From Arthrobacter sp. B3I4 (GTDB taxonomy: Bacteria > Actinomycetota > Actinomycetes > Actinomycetales > Micrococcaceae): a stretch of 64,000 bases of DNA. Under the pieces are notes generated by a model that saw only the letters and a program-made list of their open reading frames with translations, did no database searches and was not told where the DNA came from. Location: positions 2,852,001-2,916,000 of the forward strand of contig NZ_JAUSYK010000001.1 of the NCBI RefSeq assembly GCF_030816855.1, in the 5' to 3' direction. Shown in pieces: positions 32,855 to 40,847 of the stretch (position 1 is its first letter; each line of letters begins with the position of its first letter). The position numbers and the translations under genes were made by a program.

Positions 32855-35557
32855 CTAGCTGCGCATCGCACGCCGCGCCGTGTCCGTGCGCTGGGCGGCG
32901 TTGGCGATCCGGACATCGGCGGCCAGGATCACCGCACCTTCGGGTCCTGCCAGCACCGGGTTGAATTCGACCAGGGCGATCTCCGGGTGGTTGTCCTTGA
33001 GCCGGGTGAGCCGGGCCGCCAGGTCCTCGAGGGCTGCGGCGTCGACGGCGGGCAGGCCCTGGTAGCCGAAGAGTTTGCGCGAGGCCCGGGGAGCCCGGAT
33101 GAAGTCATGGACGTCGGAGCCGGAGAGCGGCGGGACCCGGTGGGCCCAGTCATCGAGCAGGTTCACGGCGTCCCCGGCGAGCCCGAAGGACACCACCGGC
33201 CCCAGCAGCGGGTCCTCGATGGCCCGGAAGGTGCAGGCCTGGCCCACCGGGGCCATCGACTGCACTTCGAGCGACGGCGATCCATAGCGCTGCAGGGACT
33301 TGCGCATCTGTGTGATATTGCGCCGCAGCGAGTCGGCGTCCTGGATGTCCAGGCGCACCCCGCCCAGGTCCAGCCGGTGTCGCAGTGCGGGGTCGGTGGT
33401 CTTCAGGGCGACCGGCCAGCCGAACCGGTCGGCGGCCGCGACGGCTTCCTCGTCGCTGCGGAAGCCTGCGGAGGGCAGCACCCGGATGCCGTAGCGGCCC
33501 AGCAGCTTCGCCGCCGCCTCGGGGTCCAGCCGGACCAGCTGTTCGCCGCCCACCGGCCGGAGCAGCTCCTCGAGGTCCTCATGCGCAGCTTCTGGGTCGC
33601 AGCCTTCGGGTTCCACGAAGAGGCCCTGGTCCCGGACCACCCACTGGGCGTAGCGGACCACGGCGGCGAGGGCCGCGACGGCGGCACCGGGGTTGGAGTA
33701 GCAGGGCACCGCGGCGGCGTGCCCGGCGTCGTCGGCCGCAGCCCCAACCATGCCCTCGACGTAGACCGACGGATCCAGGATGCCGGTGAACGCGGCCACC
33801 ACCGGTTTCCCGGTGGCCGCGGAGCATTCGGCCAGCACAGCGCCGATCTTCTCGACGGTCAGCCCGCGGGCCGGCAGCAGGGACACGACGACGGCGTGCA
33901 CCGACTCAAGGGTCAGCGTCTCCTGCAGGCTGCGCCGCAGCGCCGGCAGGGCCCGGGACATGCCGGCGTCCAGGTCGACGTCGGTGACGATGCGCTCGAC
34001 GCCGAGCCCGGCGGCGGCCGCGCTGTCCGCTACCACCTTGCCCAGCGCCCGGGAGTTGCTGAAGACAGCCACGCCGGGCCCCTGCGGCAGCGGCTGGCTG
34101 GCGACGATCTGGGCGACGTCCATCAGCTCTTCGATGGTCTCCACCCGGATCACCCCGGCCTGGCGCATCATGGCGTCCAGCGCCTCGGCCGGCGCCTGCG
34201 TGGTGCGCACCGCATGGCCCGGCGGCAGGTCAAGGCCCATGGCGTTCGTTTTGGCCACGATGACCGGCTTAGTGCGGGCCAGCCGCCGGGCCAGCCGGGA
34301 GAATTTGCGCGGGTTGCCGATCGATTCCAGGTACAGCCCGACGGCGGTGGTGTCGGCGTCGTCCTCCCAGAACTGCATCATGTCGTTGCCGGAGACGTCC
34401 GCGCGGTTGCCGGCTGAAAGGAACGTTGAGATGCCGACCCGGCGGCGGCTCGAGGCGGCGTACAGGGAGACGCCGATCGCCGCGGACTGGCTGAAGAGGC
34501 CCAGTCCCCCGCGGCGGGCCAGCGACGGCGCCATCGAGGCGTTGAGGGACACGGCCGGATTGGTGTTGACGATCCCAAGCGAGGCCGGGCCGATCACGCG
34601 CATGCCGTTGGCGCGGGCCTGGCGGACCAGGTCCCGTTGCCGGGCGAGGCCGCGTTCGCCGTCGTCCGCGTACCCGGCGGTCGCCACCACGATCCCCTTG
34701 ACTCCGGCTTCGCCGCATTCCCGGACCACACCGGGGACCTCGTCGTACGGGACGGCGATGATGGCGAGTTTAACCGGCCCGGGCACGTCGGAGAGTTTGG
34801 CGAAAGACAGCATGCCGGCCAGTTCCAGGGCTTCGGGGTTGATGGCGTAGACCGGGCCGGTGAAGCCGCCCTCAATGATGTGTTCCAGCAGCTGGTAGCC
34901 CACGGTGCCCCATTTGCGGCTGGCCCCGATCACGGCCACGGAGGACGGCGCGAGCAGTTCCTGGATGCTGCGGGCCTCGGCGCGGTGTTCGCGGGATTCC
35001 ATCACCGCCCGGGACTTGTCCGTGGGGTCGATATTGAACTCCAGGCTCACGACGCCGTCGTCGAAGTGCCGTTTGACGTCGTACCCGGCGTCGGAGAAGA
35101 CCATCAGCATCTTGCGGTTCTCCGGGAGCACTTCGGCGCTGAACTTGCGGATGCCGTTCTCACGGGCGGCGGCGCCGAGGTGTTCGAGCAGGATGGAGCC
35201 GATGCCGCGGCCCTGATGGGCGTCGGCGATGTTGAAGGCGACCTCGGCTTCTTCCGGGTCATCGAGCCGGTCGTAGCGACCGATGCCGATGATGTCGCCG
35301 CCGATGGTGATGACGAGGGCCACCCGGTCCTTGTAATCGACCTCGGTGAAGCGCTTGAGTTCCTTGGCGGAGAGCTTGGACTTAAACGCGAAGAAGCGCA
35401 TGTAGATGGACTTCTGCGACTGCCCGACATGGAAGGCCTGCACGGCGTCCGAGTCGGAGGGGTGGATGGGCCGCAGGTGCGCAGTACCGCCGTCGCGCAG
35501 CACGACATCGGCTTCCCAATGTTCCGGATATACGCCGTCCGCGGGCTGATCCACCAT
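32855..35557 (-). CDS. Pat-type bifunctional GNAT acetyltransferase / acyl-CoA synthetase-like protein
   Basis: A 900-residue protein: N-terminal GNAT acetyltransferase (1-190, acetyl-CoA loop QGRGIGS at 115-121), CoA-binding domain from about 203 (SVAVIGASRKWGTVG), a succinyl-CoA-ligase-like domain (355-480) and a C-terminal ATP-grasp-like domain (about 670-885). Pat/PatA enzymes of this build acetylate lysines of AMP-forming acyl-CoA synthetases and control acetate use. The region where active NDP-forming acyl-CoA synthetases carry SHTG reads VRTT at 450-453, with the only His one position away, so the synthetase part is probably a sensor rather than an enzyme. The promoter looks leaderless. 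Confidence 0.88.
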   Translation of the reverse strand: MVDQPADGVYPEHWEADVVLRDGGTAHLRPIHPSDSDAVQAFHVGQSQKSIYMRFFAFKSKLSAKELKRFTEVDYKDRVALVITIGGDIIGIGRYDRLDDPEEAEVAFNIADAHQGRGIGSILLEHLGAAARENGIRKFSAEVLPENRKMLMVFSDAGYDVKRHFDDGVVSLEFNIDPTDKSRAVMESREHRAEARSIQELLAPSSVAVIGASRKWGTVGYQLLEHIIEGGFTGPVYAINPEALELAGMLSFAKLSDVPGPVKLAIIAVPYDEVPGVVRECGEAGVKGIVVATAGYADDGERGLARQRDLVRQARANGMRVIGPASLGIVNTNPAVSLNASMAPSLARRGGLGLFSQSAAIGVSLYAASSRRRVGISTFLSAGNRADVSGNDMMQFWEDDADTTAVGLYLESIGNPRKFSRLARRLARTKPVIVAKTNAMGLDLPPGHAVRTTQAPAEALDAMMRQAGVIRVETIEELMDVAQIVASQPLPQGPGVAVFSNSRALGKVVADSAAAAGLGVERIVTDVDLDAGMSRALPALRRSLQETLTLESVHAVVVSLLPARGLTVEKIGAVLAECSAATGKPVVAAFTGILDPSVYVEGMVGAAADDAGHAAAVPCYSNPGAAVAALAAVVRYAQWVVRDQGLFVEPEGCDPEAAHEDLEELLRPVGGEQLVRLDPEAAAKLLGRYGIRVLPSAGFRSDEEAVAAADRFGWPVALKTTDPALRHRLDLGGVRLDIQDADSLRRNITQMRKSLQRYGSPSLEVQSMAPVGQACTFRAIEDPLLGPVVSFGLAGDAVNLLDDWAHRVPPLSGSDVHDFIRAPRASRKLFGYQGLPAVDAAALEDLAARLTRLKDNHPEIALVEFNPVLAGPEGAVILAADVRIANAAQRTDTARRAMRS

Positions 35558-35563
35558 AGGGTT

Positions 35564-35569
35564 AGCCTA
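35564..35569 (-). promoter_or_regulatory. -10 box of a leaderless-type promoter for the Pat-type gene
   Basis: TAGGCT on the minus strand, exactly 6 nt before ATG 35557. The surrounding GGCTAGGCTAACC also resembles an iron box, discussed among the rejected items. Confidence 0.5.
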
Positions 35570-35679
35570 GCCATAAACTGGAGCGGGCCGCCGTAAGTGC
35601 CACCGTTATTGCCGCCGTTACTGCGCAGCCCGCTTTGCCCAGCATTTCCCCGTATCCCCCAGAAGGACGCACCAGCCCC

Positions 35680-38214
35680 ATGGCACGCCGCCAAACAACG
35701 CCCCCGGCAGGGGGAGCCAGCCCGGACTCCGCAGGAGCCTACGTCGAGAACATCGTCGACATCGACGTCACGTCCGAGATGGAAGGCTCGTTCCTGGAGT
35801 ATGCCTACTCGGTCATCTACTCCCGCGCGCTCCCCGACGCCCGCGACGGGCTCAAGCCGGTGCAGCGGCGCATCCTGTACATGATGAGCGAGATGGGCCT
35901 GCGCCCGGACCGCGGGCACGTCAAGAGCGCCCGTGTGGTGGGCGAAGTGATGGGCAAGCTGCACCCGCACGGGGACACCGCGATCTACGACGCGATGGTC
36001 CGGATGGCGCAGGACTTCTCGCTGCGGCTGCCCCTGATTGACGGCCACGGCAACTTCGGCTCGCTCGACGACGGCCCGGCCGCGCCGCGGTACACGGAGG
36101 CGCGGCTGGCGGCCGCGGCGCTGACCCTGACGGACCACCTCGACGAGGACGTCGTCGACTTCGTCCCCAACTACGACAACCAGCTGACCCAGCCGGACGT
36201 GCTGCCGGCCGCCTTCCCGAACCTTTTGGTCAACGGCGCCACCGGCATCGCCGTCGGCATGGCCACGAACATGGCCCCGCACAACCTGGGCGAGGTGATC
36301 GCCGCAGCCCGGCACCTGATTGAGCACCCGGACGCCACGCTCGAGGACATCATGAAGTTCGTCCCCGGCCCGGATCTGCCCACCGGCGGCCGGATTGTGG
36401 GACTGGACGGCATCCGCGACGCCTACGCCACCGGGCGCGGCTCGTTCAAAACCCGGGCCAAGGTCGACGTCGAACAACTCTCCGCGCGCCGCACCGGTCT
36501 GGTGGTCACCGAGCTGCCGTACATGGTGGGCCCGGAAAAGGTGATCGAGAAGATCAAGGACGCGGTCAACGGCAAGAAGCTGACCGGCATTAGCGACATC
36601 GTGGACCTGACCGACCGCAAGCACGGCCTGCGGCTGGTCATTGAACTGAAGAACGGTTTCAACCCCAACGCGGTGCTCCAGCAGCTCTACCGCTTCACGC
36701 CGATGGAGGATTCCTTCGGCATCAACAACGTCACGCTCGTGGACGGCCAGCCGCAGACGCTCGGCCTGCTCGAACTGCTCTCGGTGTACGTCAACCACCG
36801 CGTCAACGTGGTCCGCCGCCGCACCGCCTTCCGCTTGGGCAAGAAGAAGGACCGCCTGCACCTGGTCGAGGGCATGCTCATCGCGATCGTGGACATCGAC
36901 GAGGTCATCCAGATCATCCGCTCCTCGGATGAGTCGGCTGCGGCCCGCACCCGGCTGATGTCGATCTACGACCTGACCGAAATCCAGGCCAACTACATTC
37001 TGGAACTGCGGCTCCGGCAGCTGACGAAGTACTCCCGGATTGAACTGGAGAAGGAACAGGATGAACTCCGCAGGGAGATCGCCGAACTCCAGGCCATCCT
37101 GGACTCCCCCGAGCTGCTGCGCGGCCTGGTCTCCGACGAACTCGGCGAACTCGCGGACAAGTACGGCACTCCGCGCCGGACGGTGCTGCTGGAATCAGAG
37201 GCCGTCTCCCCCACCGTCGCCGCCGCCCTCGCCGCTCCCGTGAAGGGCAAAGCCGCCCCGCTGGCCCTGGAGATTCCGGACGACCCCTGCTGGGCCATCC
37301 TGACGGCGTCCGGGCAGATCGCCCGCACGGCCAACCAGGACAGCCTCGCCGAGTCCGGGCCGCGGGCCAAACACGATGTGTTCCGCTCGGTGGTGAAGAC
37401 TTCCGCCCGGGGTGAGATCGCGGCTATTACCTCCCAGGGCCGGATGCTGCGGTTGCAGGTGGTGGACATGCCCATGCTTCCGCCCACGTCCGGAACCCCC
37501 AACATGGCCGGCGGCGTGCCGGCGAAGGACTTCATCACCCTGCTCAAGAACGAGTCGCTGGTGGCGTTCGCCCCGTTGGATACGGTCCTTGCCATCGGTA
37601 CCGCGCAGGGCGTGGTGAAGCGCGTCCAGCCCGACTACCCGCTGAACCGCGAGGATTGGGAAGTGATCGCGCTCAAGGACAAGGACACGGTGGTCGGCGT
37701 CGAGGCCGCCGGCGACGACGTCGAGCTGGTCTTCGTGACACGCCAGGCCCAGCTGCTGCGTTTCAGCGCCTCTGCGGTCCGGCCGCAGGGCCGCACCGCG
37801 GGAGGCATGGCGGGAATCAAACTGGCCGCCGGCGATGCGGTGCTGCACTTCGGCACGGCGCGGGCAGACGACGACGCCGCCGTGGTGGTCACCATCGCCG
37901 GCACCGAAGGCGCCCTCCCGGGCACGGCCCCCGGGACAGCGAAGGTGACCGCACTTGCGGAGTACCCGGCCAAGGGACGAGGCACGGGCGGCGTGCGGGC
38001 ACACCGCTTCCTCAAGGGCGAGGACACCCTGCTGCTGGCCTGGGCCGGCCACGGCCCGGCGAAAGCATCCTCGCTGGCCGGAGTGGCCCGTTCGCTGCCC
38101 GGTGAGCACGGCCGCCGCGACGGTTCCGGCGTCCCGCTCTCCCAGGCTGTCGACGCCATCGGGCCGAGCATGGCCTGGTCTGCCGAACCCGCGCCGGAGG
38201 CGTTCGTCCTTTAG
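35680..38214 (+). CDS. parC: DNA topoisomerase IV / gyrase-like subunit A
   Basis: The DNA-cleaving subunit of a type IIA topoisomerase, 844 residues. The N-terminal core has [19 protein letters not shown] and [17 protein letters not shown] (about 95-111). The active-site tyrosine is Y138 in AAPRYTE. The C-terminal DNA-wrapping domain (from about 520) has degenerate beta-pinwheel repeats. ATG 35680 gives MARRQTTPP; an in-frame TTG at 35635 is less likely. The partner parE gene is about 10.7 kb away on the other strand. That it is topoisomerase IV rather than gyrase rests on the shorter parE partner and on gyrBA usually lying near dnaA. Confidence 0.9.
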   Translation: MARRQTTPPAGGASPDSAGAYVENIVDIDVTSEMEGSFLEYAYSVIYSRALPDARDGLKPVQRRILYMMSEMGLRPDRGHVKSARVVGEVMGKLHPHGDTAIYDAMVRMAQDFSLRLPLIDGHGNFGSLDDGPAAPRYTEARLAAAALTLTDHLDEDVVDFVPNYDNQLTQPDVLPAAFPNLLVNGATGIAVGMATNMAPHNLGEVIAAARHLIEHPDATLEDIMKFVPGPDLPTGGRIVGLDGIRDAYATGRGSFKTRAKVDVEQLSARRTGLVVTELPYMVGPEKVIEKIKDAVNGKKLTGISDIVDLTDRKHGLRLVIELKNGFNPNAVLQQLYRFTPMEDSFGINNVTLVDGQPQTLGLLELLSVYVNHRVNVVRRRTAFRLGKKKDRLHLVEGMLIAIVDIDEVIQIIRSSDESAAARTRLMSIYDLTEIQANYILELRLRQLTKYSRIELEKEQDELRREIAELQAILDSPELLRGLVSDELGELADKYGTPRRTVLLESEAVSPTVAAALAAPVKGKAAPLALEIPDDPCWAILTASGQIARTANQDSLAESGPRAKHDVFRSVVKTSARGEIAAITSQGRMLRLQVVDMPMLPPTSGTPNMAGGVPAKDFITLLKNESLVAFAPLDTVLAIGTAQGVVKRVQPDYPLNREDWEVIALKDKDTVVGVEAAGDDVELVFVTRQAQLLRFSASAVRPQGRTAGGMAGIKLAAGDAVLHFGTARADDDAAVVVTIAGTEGALPGTAPGTAKVTALAEYPAKGRGTGGVRAHRFLKGEDTLLLAWAGHGPAKASSLAGVARSLPGEHGRRDGSGVPLSQAVDAIGPSMAWSAEPAPEAFVL

Positions 38215-38248
38215 GCGCAGGAGGGTGCTACGCCCGGCCGTTTGCCAC

Positions 38249-38271
38249 AGGCAGCCGGCAGGCGGCTGCCT
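38249..38271 (+). terminator. Candidate terminator after parC
   Basis: AGGCAGCC and GGCTGCCT form an 8-bp stem with a 7-nt loop, followed by TTCC. It begins 35 nt after the parC stop and overlaps the first copy of the 29-bp repeat. Confidence 0.5.
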
Positions 38272-38295
38272 TTCCGGCCATCTGCGGCAAGCGGT
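38267..38295. repeat. 29-bp direct repeat, copy 1
   Basis: TGCCTTTCCGGCCATCTGCG with the next nine bases matches the copy at 38750-38778 in 27 of 29 positions, in the same orientation. Confidence 0.8.
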
Positions 38296-38749
38296 GGGCA
38301 GCAGCTGGCTTGGCACCACGCAACTACAAGGCTCGCGGGCGGTGAGACCACCGTGGAACCTGGGTTTTCGACTTGGAGGTGAGGTGCCACTGCCGGCATG
38401 GGCTGCAGAAATATGCTCCGGTTGGTGACGTTCGCCCCCTCGCCGAAGCGTTCCTTTGGATGGCACGCAGGGCCAGCTCCGCCGACAGGAGTGTTCGATA
38501 GGGGATTTTCGAGCAAACGGACATTCGCGTAGGTCCTGAATTGCGGCGAACTCGGCACGCTCTTAGTCGTGCCCCGCTCGAGGGTAACGCACCTCTATCG
38601 ATGCTCGGCCCGCGACTGGAACTCAAGGCTGACATCCCTGACATTCCACTTGCCGAAACCATAACCGGCACTGAATCGGACCGCAAGGAATCGCTCCGGG
38701 CGTAAAGTGCCAGGCCCGACCATTCGCCAGAGACGGCCGCTATGACGGA

Positions 38750-38778
38750 TGCCTTTCCGGCCATCTGTGGCAATCGGT
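38750..38778. repeat. 29-bp direct repeat, copy 2
   Basis: TGCCTTTCCGGCCATCTGTG plus nine more bases; differs from copy 1 by C to T and G to T changes only. The two copies are 483 bp apart (start to start). Confidence 0.8.
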
Positions 38779-38798
38779 CAACCATGCCCGGCGCCGGG

Positions 38799-39188
38799 TT
38801 ACATCCCCGAGTTGATGTTCAGGATGTTGCCCTCGCTGTCCAGGAACCAGGCGGCCGAGCCTCCGTCCGGCAGGGTGGCGATGCCGTTTTCGGTCTTCAG
38901 GCCCGGGAAGTCGTACTCCTCGAACACGACGCCGGCTGCCCGGAGTTCCTCGACGGCGGCGCGCACGTCCGGGACCATCCAGCCCAATTGGGTGTTCTTG
39001 GCAGATCCGGCGTTGGGTGTCTGGTACACCATGAACTGGCTGCCGGAGCCGCAGGTGTACCGCACGTTGTCCTCGTCACCGATGTTGTCCGGTTCCAGTC
39101 CGAGCTTGTCGCGGTAGAAATCACGGGCGCGGGCGATGTCGGCGGCCGGCAAAACAGCGCCGACCGGCTGGTCTTTGAGCATGGTCAT
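38799..39188 (-). CDS. VOC family protein (glyoxalase/bleomycin-resistance fold)
   Basis: A 129-residue vicinal-oxygen-chelate protein made of two beta-alpha-beta-beta-beta modules. Visible features are an opening AVLPAADIARARDFYRDKLG helix, DVRAAVEELRAAGV in the middle and WFLDSEGNILNI at the end, typical of the family. These proteins range from dioxygenases to antibiotic-binding proteins, and the ligand here is unknown. ATG 39188 is preceded by GGAAAGGGAC. Confidence 0.88.
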   Translation of the reverse strand: MTMLKDQPVGAVLPAADIARARDFYRDKLGLEPDNIGDEDNVRYTCGSGSQFMVYQTPNAGSAKNTQLGWMVPDVRAAVEELRAAGVVFEEYDFPGLKTENGIATLPDGGSAAWFLDSEGNILNINSGM

Positions 39189-39234
39189 GTCCCTTTCCAG
39201 GCCCTTCCCCCGCCATGCATCCTACTCCTCGGCC

Positions 39235-39240
39235 TAGACT
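39235..39240 (+). promoter_or_regulatory. -10 box of a leaderless-type promoter for the DinB-like gene
   Basis: TAGACT lies exactly 6 nt before ATG 39247, identical in sequence and spacing to the ltaE promoter. Confidence 0.6.
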
Positions 39241-39246
39241 GCTGAC

Positions 39247-39765
39247 ATGCCTATCGTTCCCGATCAAAAGGACTGGACCTGGGTGCTGTCGCGGCCGTGC
39301 CCGGAGTGCGGTTTTGACGCCTCCTCCAGTACCCCCGCGACGACGCCGGGCCAGCTGGCCAACCTGCTCCCCCGCTGGCGCGCGGTGCTGCGCCGCCCGG
39401 ACGCTGTGATCCGGCCGGACGAGGACGCCTGGTCGGCGCTGGAGTACGCCTGCCACGTCCGGGATGTGTTCAGCTTGTTCGACCACCGCTTGAACCTCAT
39501 GCTCAGCGAGGACGGCGCCCGGTTTGCTGACTGGGACCAGGACCGGACCGCCATCGAGCAGGACTACGCCGGGGCCGACCCTGCCGAGGTCAGCGCCGCC
39601 CTGGCGGCCGAAGGCGAACAGGCGGCCGAGTCCTTTGGCCGCGTCCCGGAGCAGGACTGGGGGCGTACCGGGGTGCGGAGCAATGGCTCGCAGTTCACCG
39701 TGCTGACCCTCGCACAATACTTCCTGCACGACGTCGTGCATCACCTCCACGACGTGGACGGCTGA
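39247..39765 (+). CDS. DinB-like / mycothiol-dependent maleylpyruvate isomerase-fold protein
   Basis: A 172-residue four-helix-bundle protein of the DinB superfamily. The metal-binding His pattern fits: a His in the second helix (YACHVRDVF, about residue 75) and a HDVVHHLHD cluster at the C-terminus (about 161-169). Many actinobacterial members use mycothiol or bacillithiol in thiol transfer or detoxification. The exact reaction is unknown. The N-terminal 25 residues include CPECG, an unusual Cys pair for this fold. Confidence 0.82.
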   Translation: MPIVPDQKDWTWVLSRPCPECGFDASSSTPATTPGQLANLLPRWRAVLRRPDAVIRPDEDAWSALEYACHVRDVFSLFDHRLNLMLSEDGARFADWDQDRTAIEQDYAGADPAEVSAALAAEGEQAAESFGRVPEQDWGRTGVRSNGSQFTVLTLAQYFLHDVVHHLHDVDG

Positions 39766-39830
39766 CGGTCCCAGCCTCGAAAGGTGCTGGTGCCCCGGGC
39801 GTTCCCCGCACGAACGGCAGCGCGGGGGGC

Positions 39831-40826
39831 CTAGAGTTCCTTGTCCCAGGCCATGCTGCGATTGACCGTCACGTACCCCAGCTTGGTGTAGAGCGCCAGG
39901 GCTCCCGTCGGGTTCTCCGAGTCGACGTCGAGCGAAGCCTTGTCCATTCCGGCGGCGGCGAAGCGGCGCATGGCGTCGGCGAGCAGTGCCTGGGCTATCC
40001 CCCGGCCGCGGAACTCCCGGCGCACTCCGAGCAGGTCCGTGTAGCCTTCTTTGAAACCGCGGTCCGCGGCGCTTTCGGCGTCGTGGCTGGCGAGCTGGTA
40101 GCCGGCGACCCGGCCGCCAGCCTTTTCGATGACTACCGCGCTCAGGTCCGGCCGGGCCAGCGGATCGTTGACCACAAAACCCCATGCCTCCTCATCGCGG
40201 GGCTCGCTGCCCCAGTGGTTCCGGAAGGCCTCGTTGTGCGCCAGCCGCACAGCCTCGTGCAGGCCCGGCTCAAAGCACACGAGTTCCAGCCCGTCGTCGA
40301 GCACGGGCTCCGGGAAGGCGTGGCTTAGCGGCCGGTGCATCTCGTTGTAGTAGCGGACAATCCGGTAGCCGCGTCCCCGGAAGAGTGCTGCTTGGTGGGT
40401 GTGCTGTTCTTCCATGTAGAGGCGCAGCCTCGGCGCGGCCAGGCCGTCTTCGGCAAACCGCTGCCGGGTGCGTGCCTCCAGCCAGCCCAGCAGCCCGGTC
40501 CCGATCCCGCTGCCCTGCCAGGCGGGATCCACGCAGCCGAAGCCGATAGCTTTGTCCCCGGTCGGGTTTTTCGTGATCCTGCTGTAGGCCCGCGGGATGC
40601 CTTCACCATCGAAGCCGAGGATGCTGTTCCCCGCGACGGGGTTGTTCCGGGACTCCAGCAGCTGGGCCAGGTCCTCGCGGCGCTCAAACCAGACCGGTCG
40701 TTCCACCGCGGCTGTGCGGGCGATCAGGGCAGCCCACCCGTCCAGCTCGGCCGGTCCGGCAGGCCGCCAGGTCAAGCGGGGGTCAAGGTGGTCCGACGGC
40801 TCGAGCGAGTCCGGGCGTCCGTTCAT
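39831..40826 (-). CDS. GNAT family N-acetyltransferase with two GNAT-like domains
   Basis: A 331-residue protein. The N-terminal half has QGSGIGTGLLGWLE near residue 110, and the C-terminal half has the better acetyl-CoA site RGRGIAQALLADAMRRF near 270-286, so it appears to be a tandem GNAT, like the mycothiol acetyltransferase MshD in overall build. Substrate unknown. It lies 21 nt after the cydDC stop on the same strand, but a TAGCCT box 6 nt before its ATG suggests it also has its own leaderless promoter. Confidence 0.85.
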   Translation of the reverse strand: MNGRPDSLEPSDHLDPRLTWRPAGPAELDGWAALIARTAAVERPVWFERREDLAQLLESRNNPVAGNSILGFDGEGIPRAYSRITKNPTGDKAIGFGCVDPAWQGSGIGTGLLGWLEARTRQRFAEDGLAAPRLRLYMEEQHTHQAALFRGRGYRIVRYYNEMHRPLSHAFPEPVLDDGLELVCFEPGLHEAVRLAHNEAFRNHWGSEPRDEEAWGFVVNDPLARPDLSAVVIEKAGGRVAGYQLASHDAESAADRGFKEGYTDLLGVRREFRGRGIAQALLADAMRRFAAAGMDKASLDVDSENPTGALALYTKLGYVTVNRSMAWDKEL

Positions 40827-40832
40827 GGCAAC

Positions 40833-40838
40833 AGGCTA
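40833..40838 (-). promoter_or_regulatory. -10 box of a leaderless-type promoter for the GNAT gene
   Basis: TAGCCT on the minus strand, exactly 6 nt before ATG 40826, inside the short gap after cydDC. Confidence 0.5.
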
Positions 40839-40847
40839 GTGCGGCCC

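Larger units (their letters stand above)
38215..38798. other. Gene-free region of about 580 nt after parC
   Basis: No reading frame here has convincing coding character; the frames present are short and their composition is unlike the neighbours. The stretch is visibly lower in GC than its flanks and is bounded by two copies of a 29-bp repeat. It may be a decayed insertion or a lost gene. Confidence 0.55.

Noticed and set aside
35558..35580. An IdeR/DtxR-like box before the Pat-type gene
   Set aside because: About 14 of 19 positions fit, but the match is centred on TAGGCT placed 6 nt before the ATG, which fits the leaderless -10 pattern seen at other genes better.
35635..35679. A TTG start 15 codons upstream of parC
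   Set aside because: The extra residues lack homology to the family; ATG 35680 (MARRQ) is the more natural start.
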